A stretch of 64,000 bases of DNA, taken from Emiliania huxleyi CCMP1516 (Eukaryota; Haptophyta; Isochrysidales; Noelaerhabdaceae). Shown here in pieces: positions 1 through 9,892 of this stretch. Positions within the stretch are counted from its first letter, which is position 1; the number at the start of each line of letters is the position of its first letter. The position numbers and the translations under genes are program-made. The stretch lies in the NCBI RefSeq assembly GCF_000372725.1, contig NW_005195441.1, forward strand, positions 339,272 through 403,271, given 5' to 3'. A model generated the notes under the pieces. It was not told the DNA's origin, did not search any database, and worked only from the letters and a program-made list of their open reading frames with translations.

Positions 1-33
1 GAGAACATGCTCGAGCTCATCGCGAAGGTGTAG
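1..33 (+). CDS. 3' end of an unidentified CDS entering the window
   Basis: Frame 1 is open from the first base to a TAG at 31-33 and ends in the residues ENMLELIAKV. The composition is protein-like, but only ten residues are visible, so this is a guess that a plus-strand gene ends here. Nothing can be said about function. Confidence 0.25.
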   Translation, partial: ENMLELIAKV

Positions 34-382
34 GAGTGGCCGCGTAGAGGCGGCAGACCAGCGCGCGCCGCGCGCGCGGGCCGCCCACCCCCTGGCGACA
101 TGACGCCTGCGTGGAAAACGGCGACTCTTTCGCCCTCCGCGCGGGCTGAGGCTCACGCCACACGGGGTTGGGGACGGCGCGCGCTAGCGCTGCGCGAGAG
201 CTAGGATGCACAGGAACTGATCATAGGCACGTTTACTTATGTCTGAGTCTGTGTAGAAAACGGTGGATATTTTTGGAATTGGATTTCGATTTGAGGTCGC
301 GAGTTTCCTTTCGCTTTTTGGCTAGTTCCATTTCACTGTGGCACAGCTCGCGTTACAAAACCTTGATTTTGACCATTTGCGC

Positions 383-530
383 AAAAAGGTACATCTCGGT
401 GCCTTCCAGAGGCAGCTGCGACCCCGCCGAGTAGACGGCGGCACACAGCAGGTGGCGCGGTGTGCCGCCGTCCACTCGGCTGGGTCGCAGCTGCCTCTGC
501 GCGTCCTGGGGATGTACCTTTGTCGCGCGC
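383..530. repeat. Long hairpin / foldback element
   Basis: Two arms of about 60 bp face each other around a short centre (447-458). The left arm reads from AAAAGGTACATC through GAGGCAGCTGCGACCC to GACGGCGGCACAC; the right arm returns GTGTGCCGCCGTC, GGGTCGCAGCTGCCTC and GATGTACCTTT. A few mismatches and small bulges separate the arms. No protein is encoded. It could be a MITE-like foldback element or a structured non-coding RNA; no target duplication was found. Confidence 0.65.
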
Positions 531-887
531 CGGAGACGACTCGCCGCCGCTGAGATCGGAGATCAAGCTCTGACAGGTCGCACGTCGCTCCTTTGACGCC
601 GACGTGACTCACCCGTGCAGATCACATCAGGACACGGTCTCGACGCGCTCGGTACGACGCCTGCGACCCGTCTCGGGTCAGGTGGCACGACGCTCATCGC
701 GCCTGCCAGCGATGCCGTGCAGGTTGCCACGACGAGGTCGAGCACGCTTCTATACGCTCGCCGAGCCTTCCTTTTCATCCCATTAGGCAGCCTGGGAACG
801 GTGGCGGTCAGAGGCAAAGACTACGAGGGGTGGTGGAACCACATGTCACGGCTACTGCCGGCTCGACCCCACGATAGCCTCCGAAGG

Positions 888-1075
888 CTGACTTTGAGGC
901 ACCATCATCGGACGATGTCGACGAGTTGGGTCGCTCTCGCGGTAGCCAGATGACCTCCCATGCTAGTACCATCGGCTAGGGCCGCAGGAAGCACGGGGGA
1001 GGGCGCTGGGAGCAACACGGAGCTCCGTTGGACGTTTTCAAGATTAGCGTGTCAGAGTGAAATGGAACTAGCCTT
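888..1075 (+). repeat. Dispersed repeat, inverted copy at 32828-33010
   Basis: About 185 bp here is the reverse complement of 32828-33010 with only scattered differences, including the blocks GGTAGCCAGATGACCTCCCA and GCTCCGTTGGACGTTTTCAA. The flanks diverge on both sides. It encodes nothing recognisable. Confidence 0.75.
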
Positions 1076-1590
1076 TTTCGGTGTAACGGTGCGTCAGGCT
1101 CAGGGGCGGGGAACCCGCAAAATTTGAGAGATGCTGAGGCATCTGAAATTGCCCGATACGATCTCCATTCTAATTTCGATTGCTTCGAGCATCCCAAGAT
1201 GCATGAAGCAATTCAGGATGCGCGCGCAGGCACCCCATCATGAGGGCACACACACGAGGCAGGACCAGGAAACGCTGCAATCCGTCGGTGTCTATGTCGG
1301 CCGTACGTCGGCCTGTGGACAGGCGTGCGACGTCCGTCAGGCGCGGCAGGAAGAGGCGCGAGTGGGTGATAGAAGCGAATGGCGCTCAGAGCAATTAGGG
1401 TAGGACAGGGTGGCGGCGCGGGAGGTAGGCGGGAGGTAGCGAAGGGTGAGGGAATGCGAGGCGTGGTAACGTGGCGATTGCAGTGCGGGTCGCCGAGTGC
1501 CTGGTCCGCCCGCTCGAGCTCTCCCTGCCCATTTGGTAGACGAGTCTACCACGAGTCTACCGCAGTCTACTCGAGTACCGGTAGACCGTA

Positions 1591-2043
1591 ATGAACCTGC
1601 GCGAGAACGTCAAGTTCGTGATGGACGGCCTAGAGGCTGCGACGCAGGCGGCGCGCAACCCCAGCGGGTCCAATATTCAGGTCGCCTACTCGCTCCCTCC
1701 CGAGGGGGGCAGCGGGTTCGGCGACCTGGTGTACGCCACGGTCCCTCTGGGCTCCGTGGCGACGAAGGTCGCCCGGGACTGGCTCGCAAACGAGCTCTAC
1801 GAGCCGTCCCGGCGCGGCAAAATTGATGCGGCCTGCAGGGACCGAAAGGTCGCCGACCTGATCACGGCTGCTGGCGCCTCGGCGCCGGCCGACGCCGTGT
1901 TCAGCGGCAGGTTCGCGACGGGCGAGGCGCCCCGCCCGACGACCTCCGCCTCCAAGGCGGACGAGGGCGACGGCGTCGGCGGCGATGGCGGGACCGGCTT
2001 CGACCTGTTCGGGCCGGACCCCACCCCCATGGAGGATCTCTGA
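1591..2043 (+). CDS. Hypothetical protein, 150 aa
   Basis: An uninterrupted ORF begins at ATG 1591 (MNLRENVKFVMDG) and ends at TGA 2041. The first 100 residues have normal globular composition and predicted helices; residues 105-150 are Gly/Asp/Pro-rich and probably disordered, ending FDLFGPDPTPMEDL. No signal peptide or membrane segment is visible and I do not recognise a family. No intron is needed. It could be a terminal exon of a longer gene, since several CTAC repeats just upstream (1539-1585) give no clear promoter. It lies about 465 bp upstream of a DNA transposon. Confidence 0.5.
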   Translation: MNLRENVKFVMDGLEAATQAARNPSGSNIQVAYSLPPEGGSGFGDLVYATVPLGSVATKVARDWLANELYEPSRRGKIDAACRDRKVADLITAAGASAPADAVFSGRFATGEAPRPTTSASKADEGDGVGGDGGTGFDLFGPDPTPMEDL

Positions 2044-2508
2044 GGTCCTCCCCAGTCTCACCCCACCTTACCTCTGCCCCCCCCTCCCCCCATCCCTCTG
2101 CCTCCCATAGGGCAGGATAGCACTAGCATATGCGCCGAGTGCGCACACTGGGCCCACATAGATGTGACCCGCCCACTCGAGTGCGGCGCCCGGATGCTAG
2201 TGCTTGAGAAGACACCACAAACGCGGCACGGCCCGTTTTGGATGTCTGCGGAGATTCTGTCTTAGCACACACAGTGAGTCATTCGGAGTCATTCGATGGC
2301 CAGAGTGCGATTGTGTGTGTGCGGGAGTTGGTTTGTCGGGAGGGAGGGGCAGGCTGCTCACCACGTGCACCGGGCCAGTGCTTGCACTTTGAATGCCGTG
2401 GGGCTCCTGCCCGTGTCCGGGTGTGGAGATGCGAGGGTCGCCCCCCCTTGCCCCACCACTTTGTGTGTGTGGAGAAATTTACCTTACCTTACCTTATCTC
2501 TCACTCAC
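2044..2508. other. Intergenic; related to a heme oxygenase intron in inverted orientation
   Basis: No gene is seen. Positions about 2395-2485 resemble the reverse complement of 49605-49745 (shared CCTTGCCCCACCAC and GTGTGTGTGGAGAA), so the stretch carries a copy of a repeat that also lies inside an intron of the heme oxygenase gene. Confidence 0.5.
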
Positions 2509-3401
2509 ATGCTATCCTGAGGGAGGGTGTAGAGGATGTAGAGTGTAGAGCGCTGTAGAGCTGTAGAGATGTAGAGCGCTCTGGAGCGCTGTAGAGCTGT
2601 AGAGCTCTACATCCGCCGCGTGACGATGCGCCTCCGTTGTAGAGCGATGTAGAGCGCGATTTTGCTGTAGAGTTTGTTGTAGAGGCTCTACAGCCAAACC
2701 GCCGGGAAGGCAGTGACTCAAAGAGGTCGAGCCGCGCTAATGGGGTGTCTCCGAGCTTACTGGAGCTCTGATGGACAGCCCTGACTATCCCTGACACACA
2801 GAGAGTCACTCCGACGGCACACAACACCCTATAACTGCGTCATGACCAGCCTGCCATGTGTCGCCGGTGCCGCATTCGTCGCTGTGCTTCTTTAGCAGGC
2901 GGTGGACTGTCGGCTGCGAGGACGGTCGCATTTGCGCGAGGCGAGGGGATCATTGTTGAGCGTTGCATGAGCCATGACTCGCGCCAGCGCGTGCGGGAGC
3001 TCCTGGCTGAGCGTTGAGTCCAGGCGAGTTGCGCTGGCCACTATCGTTACGCCGAGCCGAGCTGACGCGCCGAGGCGCCGGCCAGTCGCAGCCGTGAGGC
3101 ATGCCATAGCAGCAGAGGCACCTCCTACCCATTGGGCGGGCAGACAGAAGGCCAGGGCAGCACTGGCAAGTGCAACGCGCCTCATGTCGGAGAGCGACGC
3201 GTGCCTCCTCGTTCGCCGCTTATGATGTAGAGTTTGTTGTAGAGATTTCACGTTGTAGAGCGCCTCTCTACATCGCTCTACAACGGAGGCGCATCGTCAC
3301 GCGCCGGATGTAGAGCTCTACAGCTCTACAGCGCTCCACATCTCTACAGCTCTACAGCGCTCTACACTCTACATCCTCTACACCCTCCCTCAGATGCTAT
3401 C
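2509..3401. mobile_element. Nonautonomous TIR DNA transposon (copy 1), 8-bp target duplication
   Basis: The element runs 2517-3393 (877 bp). It starts CTGAGGGAGGGTGTAGAGG and ends with the inverse, CACCCTCCCTCAG. The terminal inverted repeats are about 165 bp long and built from TGTAGAGC-type subrepeats. Direct duplications of ATGCTATC lie immediately outside both ends (2509-2516 and 3394-3401). An 8-bp duplication with these ends fits the hAT-like class by general knowledge, but no transposase is encoded, so the superfamily is an inference. The interior holds a short minus-strand ORF starting MRRVALASAALAF that is also present in the second copy at 52803-53673. Confidence 0.92.
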
Positions 3402-3500
3402 GCCCACCCCCATGGAGTATCTCCCCAGTCCCACCTGAAAACAAGTGAAAAAAACGAGTCCGGCGCTTGAAAAAGGCCGTTCGGCTGATTTATAAGATCC

Positions 3501-3550
3501 GCGAGACCTCGAGGGAGTAGTGCCGAAGGCGCTCTTTTTGATCGAGCCCG
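3501..3550 (+). promoter_or_regulatory. Shared upstream motif (three copies in window)
   Basis: The block GAGACCTCGAGGGAGTAGTG followed by CCGAAGGCGCTCTTTTTGAT lies about 460 bp upstream of the start codon at 4009. Almost the same 46 bp occurs at 33261-33308, about 700 bp upstream of the gene starting at 34004 and in the same orientation, and again inverted at 36494-36542. It may be a promoter-proximal element or simply part of a repeat. Confidence 0.45.
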
Positions 3551-4008
3551 CGGCGAGCACACAAGATTCGGTGCCAAAGAGCGGTACACAGGTAACTGGG
3601 CACTGCGGAGCCGCGAGACGCGTCAGCTGCTGCCCATTCGCCACCCTTGTCCCGCGCCGGACCGCCCTTCCTTTTCTCTGCCGGCAACACAGCCCGCTCG
3701 CTCTCGCCAGTCGCCGCCCGGCTCCAGTCCGAGCGCCGCGTGGACGCGTGAGAGTGTGTCGGCAACCTATCACGTTGTCGTTGCGACACTCACGCCTCGG
3801 CGTCCTGTCCCACACAACCTCGCAAGCTCTTCTCTCACTGCTGCCCTCGCGCGGCTCTCTTCACCGCCCTCTCCCCACACGCACTCCGCCTCCTCCGCCG
3901 CCTCCTCTTCTGTCACAGCGCCGCCCCCATCACTCACCTGCCGTCACCGGTTGCGGAATGCGTTCACATCCGAATGACGCCTCTCGTCTCCTGCAGGAAA
4001 CGCTCAAA

Positions 4009-4795
4009 ATGGGTTGCACCGCCACGAAGATGCAGAACGCAATCGCAGGAGCGGAAAACGATAAAAACGGCGTGACCGACGTCGCCTCGGCCGCCAAGGA
4101 CGCCGCCAAGGACGCCGCCAAGGACGCCGCCAAGGACGCCGCCAAGGACGCCGCCAAGGAGGCTGTGGCTTCGTCAGGGCTGAGCGCCGAGGAGGCTGAG
4201 GTGGTGGCGGAGGTGGCGACGGCGGCGGCGGCGGCGGTGGCGGACCCTGCGGCGGCGCTGCAGGCGGCGAAGACTGCGGTGGCGAACCCTGCCCCCGTGG
4301 CTGCCAAGACGTTGGGCCTGATGAAGCGCGCGGCGTACACTAAGGTTGAGGCGGCGACGGCGGCGGCGGCGACGGCGAAGCAGGCGGCGCAGGCGGCGCA
4401 GACTGCGGTGACGGACCCTGCGGCGGCGGCGGCGGCGGCGAAGCAGGCGGTGCAGACTGCGGCGGCGGACCCTGCCCCCGTGGCTGCCAAGACGGTGGGC
4501 CTGATGAAGCGCGCGGCGTACGAAGCCGACCCACTCTCCGCCGCCGCCGTGGAGCACGTGGCGCTCCCGCTCTCGGCAAAGGTGGGCGGGCGGGTGGGAG
4601 GGTCTGCGAGCTGTGAGGGGCGTCTGTTCACACAGCGTGCGGCGTCAACAGGTCGGCGCGCGTGTCGGAAAGTCTGCGAGGACCGCTGCAGCCAAGGTCA
4701 AGCCGGCGGCCAAGGAGCCCAAGGTCAAGCCGGCGGCCAAGGAGCCCGAGCCGGTCGTCGCAGACGAGTCCTCGGACCCCGACGAGGAGGAGTGA
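4009..4795 (+). CDS. Acylated Ala/Lys-rich repeat protein, 238 aa, two exons
   Basis: Exons 4009-4581 and 4652-4795 join in phase 0 across a 70-bp GT-AG intron. The start sits in a strong context (AAAATGG), and the N-terminus MGCTATK fits N-myristoylation at Gly2 with possible palmitoylation at Cys3, so the protein is probably membrane-tethered. Residues 25-48 are a run of five DAAK units resembling LEA-like amphipathic repeats. Then come two related modules, each ending KT(L/V)GLMKRAAY, rich in AAT/AAQ. The second exon adds KVKPAAKEP repeats and an acidic tail ending SSDPDEEE. A CTGCAG just upstream of the ATG may be the 3' end of a 5'-UTR intron. An upstream in-frame ATG at 3520 would also swallow low-complexity sequence and is less likely. 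The function is unknown; a scaffold or stress-protective role is only inferred. Confidence 0.65.
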
Positions 4796-5416
4796 ACGAT
4801 GCGCTCGACGCCGAGTCCCAATCCGTTTGACCGTCTCATGGGTTGGCTCAGACTCTCGCGAGGTGAGGGCCCAGCGTGGGAAGGGCCCCCCGTTTTGTGC
4901 TCGGATTTAGATATAGTGTCCAGTGGTCGAATTGTGTCGGCGGGCCGAGTGTCGTTTCGCCTCTGTCGTTGGTCCTGGGATCCGGGTCAGCGTGGTTGTG
5001 GGAGAGCCCTGCAATCGGCCTGCGCGTGGCGCGCAGGCCCATAGCTATGAATGAAACTACCCATACAGCGAGTTCGTACGGAGCGAGTCCGCGGGTGGAA
5101 ATGAACCCTCCAGTGGAGAGAGTAGCGCCCATGTCAAAGGGGACGCGCCTCCATTACACAACCATGGGGTCGGACGACCCGCCGAGGGCATGGTCCCGCG
5201 GAGCACCGGATCGTGACGGCAGTGCGAGCGCTGCGAGCCAAGTCAGGATCCGCACTGCAGGGGCGCACGCCCCTGCAGGCATGCACGTGGCGTACGACGC
5301 CAAGGAGACCCTCGGCGCGGATCACGATCCCCGCCACGAGCTACGAGACCACGGCGCGCAGTGGCACCACGACGCGCAGCGGCGCTCCGTGCCATCGCTG
5401 AGCGACAAGGCGTGCG

Positions 5417-6421
5417 GTGCACCCGGCGAGGGTGCCCTCGAAGGGGAGCGGTCGCGACACACTGCAGAGCCGAACGCTCCTGACGCCAGCTGCTCTGGGC
5501 GGCGGCGTCCAGGCGGGCGTCGTGCCCGGGGGACGTGCCCTCCGCACGTGCGAGCCCCCGGCGCTGCACGAGACGCGCAAGCACATCGCACGTCGCGGCT
5601 CGTCGACCCCACCGCAGCGGACTGCGGGGAGAGAGGCAGACACGGAAGGCGATCTTCCCTCAGACAAGGGAGATCGCTATGTCGACTTGGACGGCGCGTC
5701 CCACAAGCCCGAGAGGCGGGCGGACCGCGCCGAGCTCACGGAGATGCAAGCGGAGATCGAGCACATCCGCGCGCAGATCCAGATCCTGCGGAGCAGGTCT
5801 CGAGTGCGAAATCTCGAGCAGGAGACAAGGATGCTCTTCGACACGATGGAGAGCGACACCGAGCTCACCGCCATCAGGGCCGCTCTGGGGCGGCGGCGGC
5901 GCGCGGCACGCCGCCCGCGCGCCGCCGCCCCGGGGACGTTGGGGACCCCGCCGCAAACCCCGTGCACCCCACCCCCAGCGGGCGAGTCATCCGGCCCCGC
6001 GCGGCCGAGCAATCAGCGCCTCCGAGCGCGGCCGCGCGAACCGCCGGTAGGAAGACCGGCGGGCCGCTCTACGGCGCGGCGGCCCCCGGTGGCGGCGGCC
6101 GGCTTCACCCCGAGGCCGGCCCCCGCCGCGCGCCTTCCGCAACCCTCGGGCTTCAAGGCCAACCATCCGGTACCCCGCCCCGCGACAGTCCGACGATTGC
6201 CCAAGTTGCCCGGTTTCGTTTTACACACGTTTTACCATTCCCGCTTTCGAGCGTCGGGGGCATCTCGAGCGGTATGCGGCAGACCATCCATGTCTTTGAC
6301 GTTAAGACCATCCACGCCGGAGGGCAGGCATACATGTCGGCTCGAGCGCGTGATGATGGACAGAGCGGAGCGGTTTGGGGAGCAACCTTCCATGCGAGCT
6401 CGTTATGAGTTACATATGTGA
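5417..6421 (+). CDS. Unidentified coiled-coil ORF, 334 aa
   Basis: A long ORF with a credible helical core (about residues 105-155: ELTEMQAEIEHIRAQIQ, then LEQETRMLFDTMESD) that looks like a short coiled coil. The C-terminal half is Arg/Pro/Ala-rich and less protein-like. An alternative frame (4876-6408) is also open but reads as low-complexity shadow. No family is recognised and no intron is obvious. The 3' end overlaps a dispersed repeat (6412-6505), so the ORF may belong to a mobile or repeated segment. Confidence 0.35.
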   Translation: MHPARVPSKGSGRDTLQSRTLLTPAALGGGVQAGVVPGGRALRTCEPPALHETRKHIARRGSSTPPQRTAGREADTEGDLPSDKGDRYVDLDGASHKPERRADRAELTEMQAEIEHIRAQIQILRSRSRVRNLEQETRMLFDTMESDTELTAIRAALGRRRRAARRPRAAAPGTLGTPPQTPCTPPPAGESSGPARPSNQRLRARPREPPVGRPAGRSTARRPPVAAAGFTPRPAPAARLPQPSGFKANHPVPRPATVRRLPKLPGFVLHTFYHSRFRASGASRAVCGRPSMSLTLRPSTPEGRHTCRLERVMMDRAERFGEQPSMRARYELHM

Positions 6422-6505
6422 GTGCTGAACTCATCTCTCACGTCTCTTTTTTTCACAGAAAAAGCACGCGATTACACACATAATTTGATAACGCACACGG
6501 CGGCC
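6412..6505 (+). repeat. Dispersed repeat, inverted copy at 13560-13660
   Basis: The segment from TATGTGAGTGC through AAGCACGCGATT to GATAACGCACACGGCGG is repeated as the reverse complement at about 13560-13660. The opening words GAGCTCGTTATGAGTTACAT also occur near 32780. It is non-coding. Between it and 6720 nothing else is seen. Confidence 0.65.
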
Positions 6506-6720
6506 CTGTAAGCTGTAACCCCGGCGGCGGCCGGCGCCGCCTGGGAGCGGGTGCGCAAGCGCGATGCGTGGCGTTCACGACCCCAGGGGCACGCGTCGCG
6601 TTCGGGACGGGCTCACGACTGATCACTGGTCACTGACACGCTCTGTGCTGCTAGTGTAAAAAATACGCAAGCGATTTGTCAACACACCGCACGACGCAAG
6701 CTCTGCTTGTCACATGAACG

Positions 6721-8544
6721 TCACTGCGTCCTCTCACGCTGTACGAGCCCGAGGAAGTCCGGCAGTGCCACGTTGCCCCCGCACGCGACGACGGCCACGC
6801 CCTCCCCGTCGCGCAGCGGCACCTGGCCGCTGAGGAGCGCCGCAAGGCCGAGCGCGCCGCTCGGCTCGAGGACGAGCTTGAGCGTCTCGAACGCCACCCG
6901 CATCGCCTCGATGACGTCGGCGTCGCCGACCGCGGCGGCGCCCGCGAGGCCGCGGCTGTTGATGGCAAAGGTGACGTGACCTGGCGCGTTTGCTTGCAGC
7001 GCGTCGCAGATGGTCGTCGCAGGCGTGCCTACATGCTGAATCCACCAACCTCGGGGCGGGAAGACGGTATTGTACAGAGTATTCAGAGCGCTATGCGAAT
7101 ACCAGGACACAAATACAGTGAAACAACTGTCCTCTCGAGCGCTGGTTGGGATACAAGAACCCGTTTTCCACTCCTAGGCAAGCGTGCCGGAGAGCGCTGT
7201 GTGAATATGAGGGACACACACACACAGCGAATGCAGCTCAATGCGGTCGAATGCAGCTGAACGCGTATCCTATCGAGCGCTGGTTGGAATACAAGAATGC
7301 GTGCTCCGCTCCTAGGCGTGCGTGCCGGAGAGCGGCGTCCGCTCGCCGCGGGCAAGCGACGTGCGGTGGTCGTCGTACCCCTCGGGCTCGATCGCCCACA
7401 CCTGCGTCTGCGGGCTCGCAGCATCCCTCGCGAGGCAGCAGCCGCCTACGGGGGAGATACGGGGAGGTACGGGGAGATATGGGGAGATAGGCATCCCTCG
7501 CGAGGCAGCAGCCGCCTACGGGGGAGATACGGGGAGGTACGGGGAGATATGGGGAGATAGGCATCCCTCGCCAGGCAGCAGCAACCGGCCATGCCGCCGC
7601 CGCCGGTCGGCACGAGCAGCCGAGACAACGGCGCGACTCGGCCGCCGCCGGCGCCGCCGGCCGCGCCGGCCTCCGCGTGCTGCTCAAACAGCTCCAGCGC
7701 CAGCGTGCCCTGGCCGAGAATGACGTCCTCGTCGTCAAACGGGTGGAGCAGCGTGCGGCCTAGTACCACACCTCCAGAGTAACGAACCCGGTGTGGGTTC
7801 AGTCCCGTGGTCGGTAGGGGCCGGCGGCCGCTCGTCGCGCTGAACCGCTCCGCGAGAGCGGCGGCCGCTACCTCGCGGTTCTCGCCGGCGGCGGGCGTCG
7901 AGAAGACTAGCTCCGCGCCGTACCCGCGCGTCCGCTCCATCTTGACGGCGGGCGCGTCGTGCGGCGCGATGATGGTGCACTGCACGCCCGTCTCGCGGGC
8001 GGCGAGCGCGAGCGCCTGGGAGAGAGGTCGGGGAGGCAGCGGAGCGTGGTGAGAGGAGAGGGCTGCAGTGCGGTCAGGCAGCGGAGTATGGTGAGAGGAG
8101 AAGGCTGCAGAACGGCAGCCGTGCCCGGCAGCGGAGAATGGTGAGAGTCAGTGGAGAAGGTGAGAGGAAGAGTGGAGCACGGTGAGGTAGCGGAGCGGGG
8201 TGAAATCAGCGGAGAAGGTGAGACATGGTGAGAGGAGAGGGCCGCCGTGGCAGGCGAGTCAGGCAGGCCGCGCCGGCCTGCGCAAAGTTTCCCGACGAGA
8301 AGGCGCAGACGCCGCGGCCGCGGGTCTCGTCGTCCATGCAGAGCAGCTTGTGGAGCGCTCCTCGGAACTTGAAGGCGCCTGTGTGCTGCAGGCACTCGGC
8401 CTTGACGAAGACGCGAGCGTCTGCCACGCCGCGGCGACTGCGCACGAGCTCATTGAGAAGAGGAGACTCGAGCAGCGGCGTCCGCACGACCCTCGAGCGT
8501 ATTGTCTCGAGAGCGCCGCGGACGCGATCCGGCGCAATCGGCAT
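6721..8544 (-). CDS. Serine/threonine dehydratase or serine racemase (PLP fold type II), 351 aa
   Basis: Five exons join in frame: 8544-8278, 8015-7829, 7759-7586, 7445-7326 and 7028-6721. The protein should use PLP to deaminate L-serine or L-threonine to a keto acid, or racemise serine. Visible motifs are GAFKFRGA (residues ~59-66) holding the PLP lysine, SSGNFAQ (substrate loop; the usual His is Phe), the phosphate-binding VPTGGGGMAGG near the middle, IEPEG, and CGGNVAL near the end. Length matches the single-domain family, with no ACT domain. Introns 1, 2 and 4 start with GC; intron 3 starts with GT and is built from tandem copies of the exon edge. Intron 2 could also end three bases away. 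No targeting peptide is obvious, so the enzyme is probably cytosolic. Dehydratase and racemase cannot be told apart by eye. Confidence 0.85.
7029..7325 (-). repeat. Introner family A, two tandem copies, as intron 4 of the dehydratase
   Basis: Read on the minus strand, the intron begins GCACGCACG then CCTAGGAGCGGAGCACGC and ends CAGCATGTAG, with GCACGC repeated at the start of the next exon. An internal second copy starts again near 7182 with CCTAGGAGTGGAAAACGGG, after a repeat of the exon-edge word. The left GCACGC duplicate supplies the GC donor. Confidence 0.8.
7431..7600 (-). repeat. Tandem exon-edge/intron module in dehydratase intron 3
   Basis: A 70-bp unit holding exon-like GGCTGCTGCCTCGCGAGGG plus a pyrimidine-rich TATCTCCCCATATC stretch occurs twice, with a third partial exon-like copy. 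Splicing from 7585 to 7446 yields the conserved GGGGMAGG join. Alternative use of the inner copies would give short insertions. Confidence 0.75.
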
Positions 8545-9186
8545 TGACCGCTTCGCAAGCAGCCCTTTTGGCTGCCCTGAACGCGGAGGCGGGGGGCGGG
8601 AGCGTCGAACAGATGTTTTTTATCGATCAACACTTTCGATAGACCGAAAGTAAGATCGTTCGGTGAAACCCCGGCCATGCCCATGTAACGCAATTGTGCT
8701 CGATTTTTCAGTGTATGTAGCTCTTACGAACATACCCGTAGGTGAACTGCTGACAGGGTTTGCGATGAGGAGCGATCCGAACGTGGTATTCGGGTGATCA
8801 GATCACTACCGCCGAAGCGCAAGCGCTTGGAGCAAGGGAACTGCCACGTATGGGTCCCAGACTAGCACCCCACCTCGCGGGCCGACGTTCTGGCCCAGCA
8901 AGGCTGCTGCGGAGCACTCGGGGCCGATGTTCTGGCCCAGCGAGGCCGCTGCGGGGCACCCGGCGGCTCGGTTCGCTCATCAGCGCAAACTCGGTCGAGC
9001 AGAAAGTAAGGTGTGTGTGTAAAGGCGGCGCGGCACGATAAGGGTCGGCGGTAAGGCGGCGCGGCGGCAGCAGGCGGCAGGCAGGACATCGGACGGCGGG
9101 ACATACGGCGCGGCGGGCGCGGCACTGTAGGAGCGGCGGTACGGCGGCACGGCGGTAACGGACGGCAGGGGGGGCGGCAGCAATAA

Positions 9187-9290
9187 TATCGTTGGCCGAA
9201 GCCTCGTTGGCCGAAGCCTCGGTGGCCGAAGCCTCGGTGGCAGAAGCCTCGGTGGCCGAAGCCTCGGTGGTCGAAGCCTCGGTGGCACGG
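9187..9290 (+). repeat. 15-bp minisatellite, about 7 units
   Basis: Units of GGCCGAAGCCTCGGT with one- or two-base variants repeat in tandem. No coding role is apparent. Confidence 0.85.
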
Positions 9291-9417
9291 AGGAAGGAGC
9301 GGCACGGTAAGGAACGGCGGCACGACGGCAGACCACAGCGGCGAAGGAACGGCGGAGCCTGTATTGAGCAATGGTGCGAAATGGGCGGCGCCACTTCGGG
9401 ACACGCGGCGGCACCAC

Positions 9418-9833
9418 CAAGTCGGGCGCGAGCGGGCGGGGTGGCGGCGAGGCGGCGGGAGGGTAACGAGGCGAGGGGGGTGGGGGTTTGGATCACGAGG
9501 AAGAGAAAGTCGGGCGCGAGCGGGCGAGGTAGCGGCGAGGCGGCGGGAGGGTGACGAGGCGAGGGGGGTGGCGGGTTGGATCACGAGGAGGTAGAAAGTC
9601 GGGCGCGAGCGGGCGGGGCAGCGGCGAGGCGGCGGGAGGGTGACGAGGCGAAGGGGGTGGCGGGTTCCGGGTTGGGTCACGAGGTAGAAAGTCGGGCGCG
9701 AGCGGGCGGGGTGGCGGCGAGGCGGCGGGAGGGTAACGAGGCGAGGGGGGTGGCGGGTTGGATCACGGGGAAGTAGAAAGTCGGGCGCGAGCGGGTGAGG
9801 TAGCGGCGAGGCGGCGGGAGGGTAACGAGGCGA
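9418..9833 (+). repeat. Tandem array of roughly 90-bp units, 4-5 copies
   Basis: Each unit carries AAGTCGGGCGCGAGCGGG, GGCGAGGCGGCGGGAGGGT and AACGAGGCGAGGGGGGTGG with small variations. The array ends just upstream of the start codon at 9873, so it forms the proximal upstream region of that gene. Confidence 0.8.
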
Positions 9834-9834
9834 T

Positions 9835-9892
9835 GGGCTTTCTGCTCGGGTTAACCGGCCCGGTCTCACGCCATGCAGCCCCGCTACTCCCG
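9835..9892 (+). repeat. Leader/start segment duplicated at 37195-37251
   Basis: The 57 bp from GGGCTTTCTGCTCGGGTT across the start codon to CAGCCCCGCTACTCCCGC recurs at 37195-37251 with one or two changes, without the rest of the gene. Confidence 0.75.

Larger units (their letters stand above)
34..1590. other. Non-coding stretch with a foldback repeat and a dispersed repeat
   Basis: No convincing gene is seen. The stretch holds the foldback described at 383-530 and the dispersed repeat at 888-1075. Short ORFs on both strands are low-complexity or out-of-frame shadows with no recognisable domain. Confidence 0.6.
8545..9872. other. Intergenic with tandem repeats
   Basis: No gene is seen between the divergent dehydratase and the repeat-protein gene. 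It contains the 15-bp minisatellite at 9187-9290 and the tandem array at 9418-9833. The dehydratase promoter should lie just above 8544, but I see no clear core element. Confidence 0.5.

Noticed and set aside
4876..6408. 510-residue ORF
   Set aside because: Overlaps a better frame (5417-6421), is Arg/Ala/Pro/Gly-rich throughout and has no domain or consistent codon pattern.
8725..8750. CCCGTAGGTGAAC resembling the end of 18S rRNA
   Set aside because: Only about 13 bases match and the flanks do not resemble 18S or ITS sequence; chance match.
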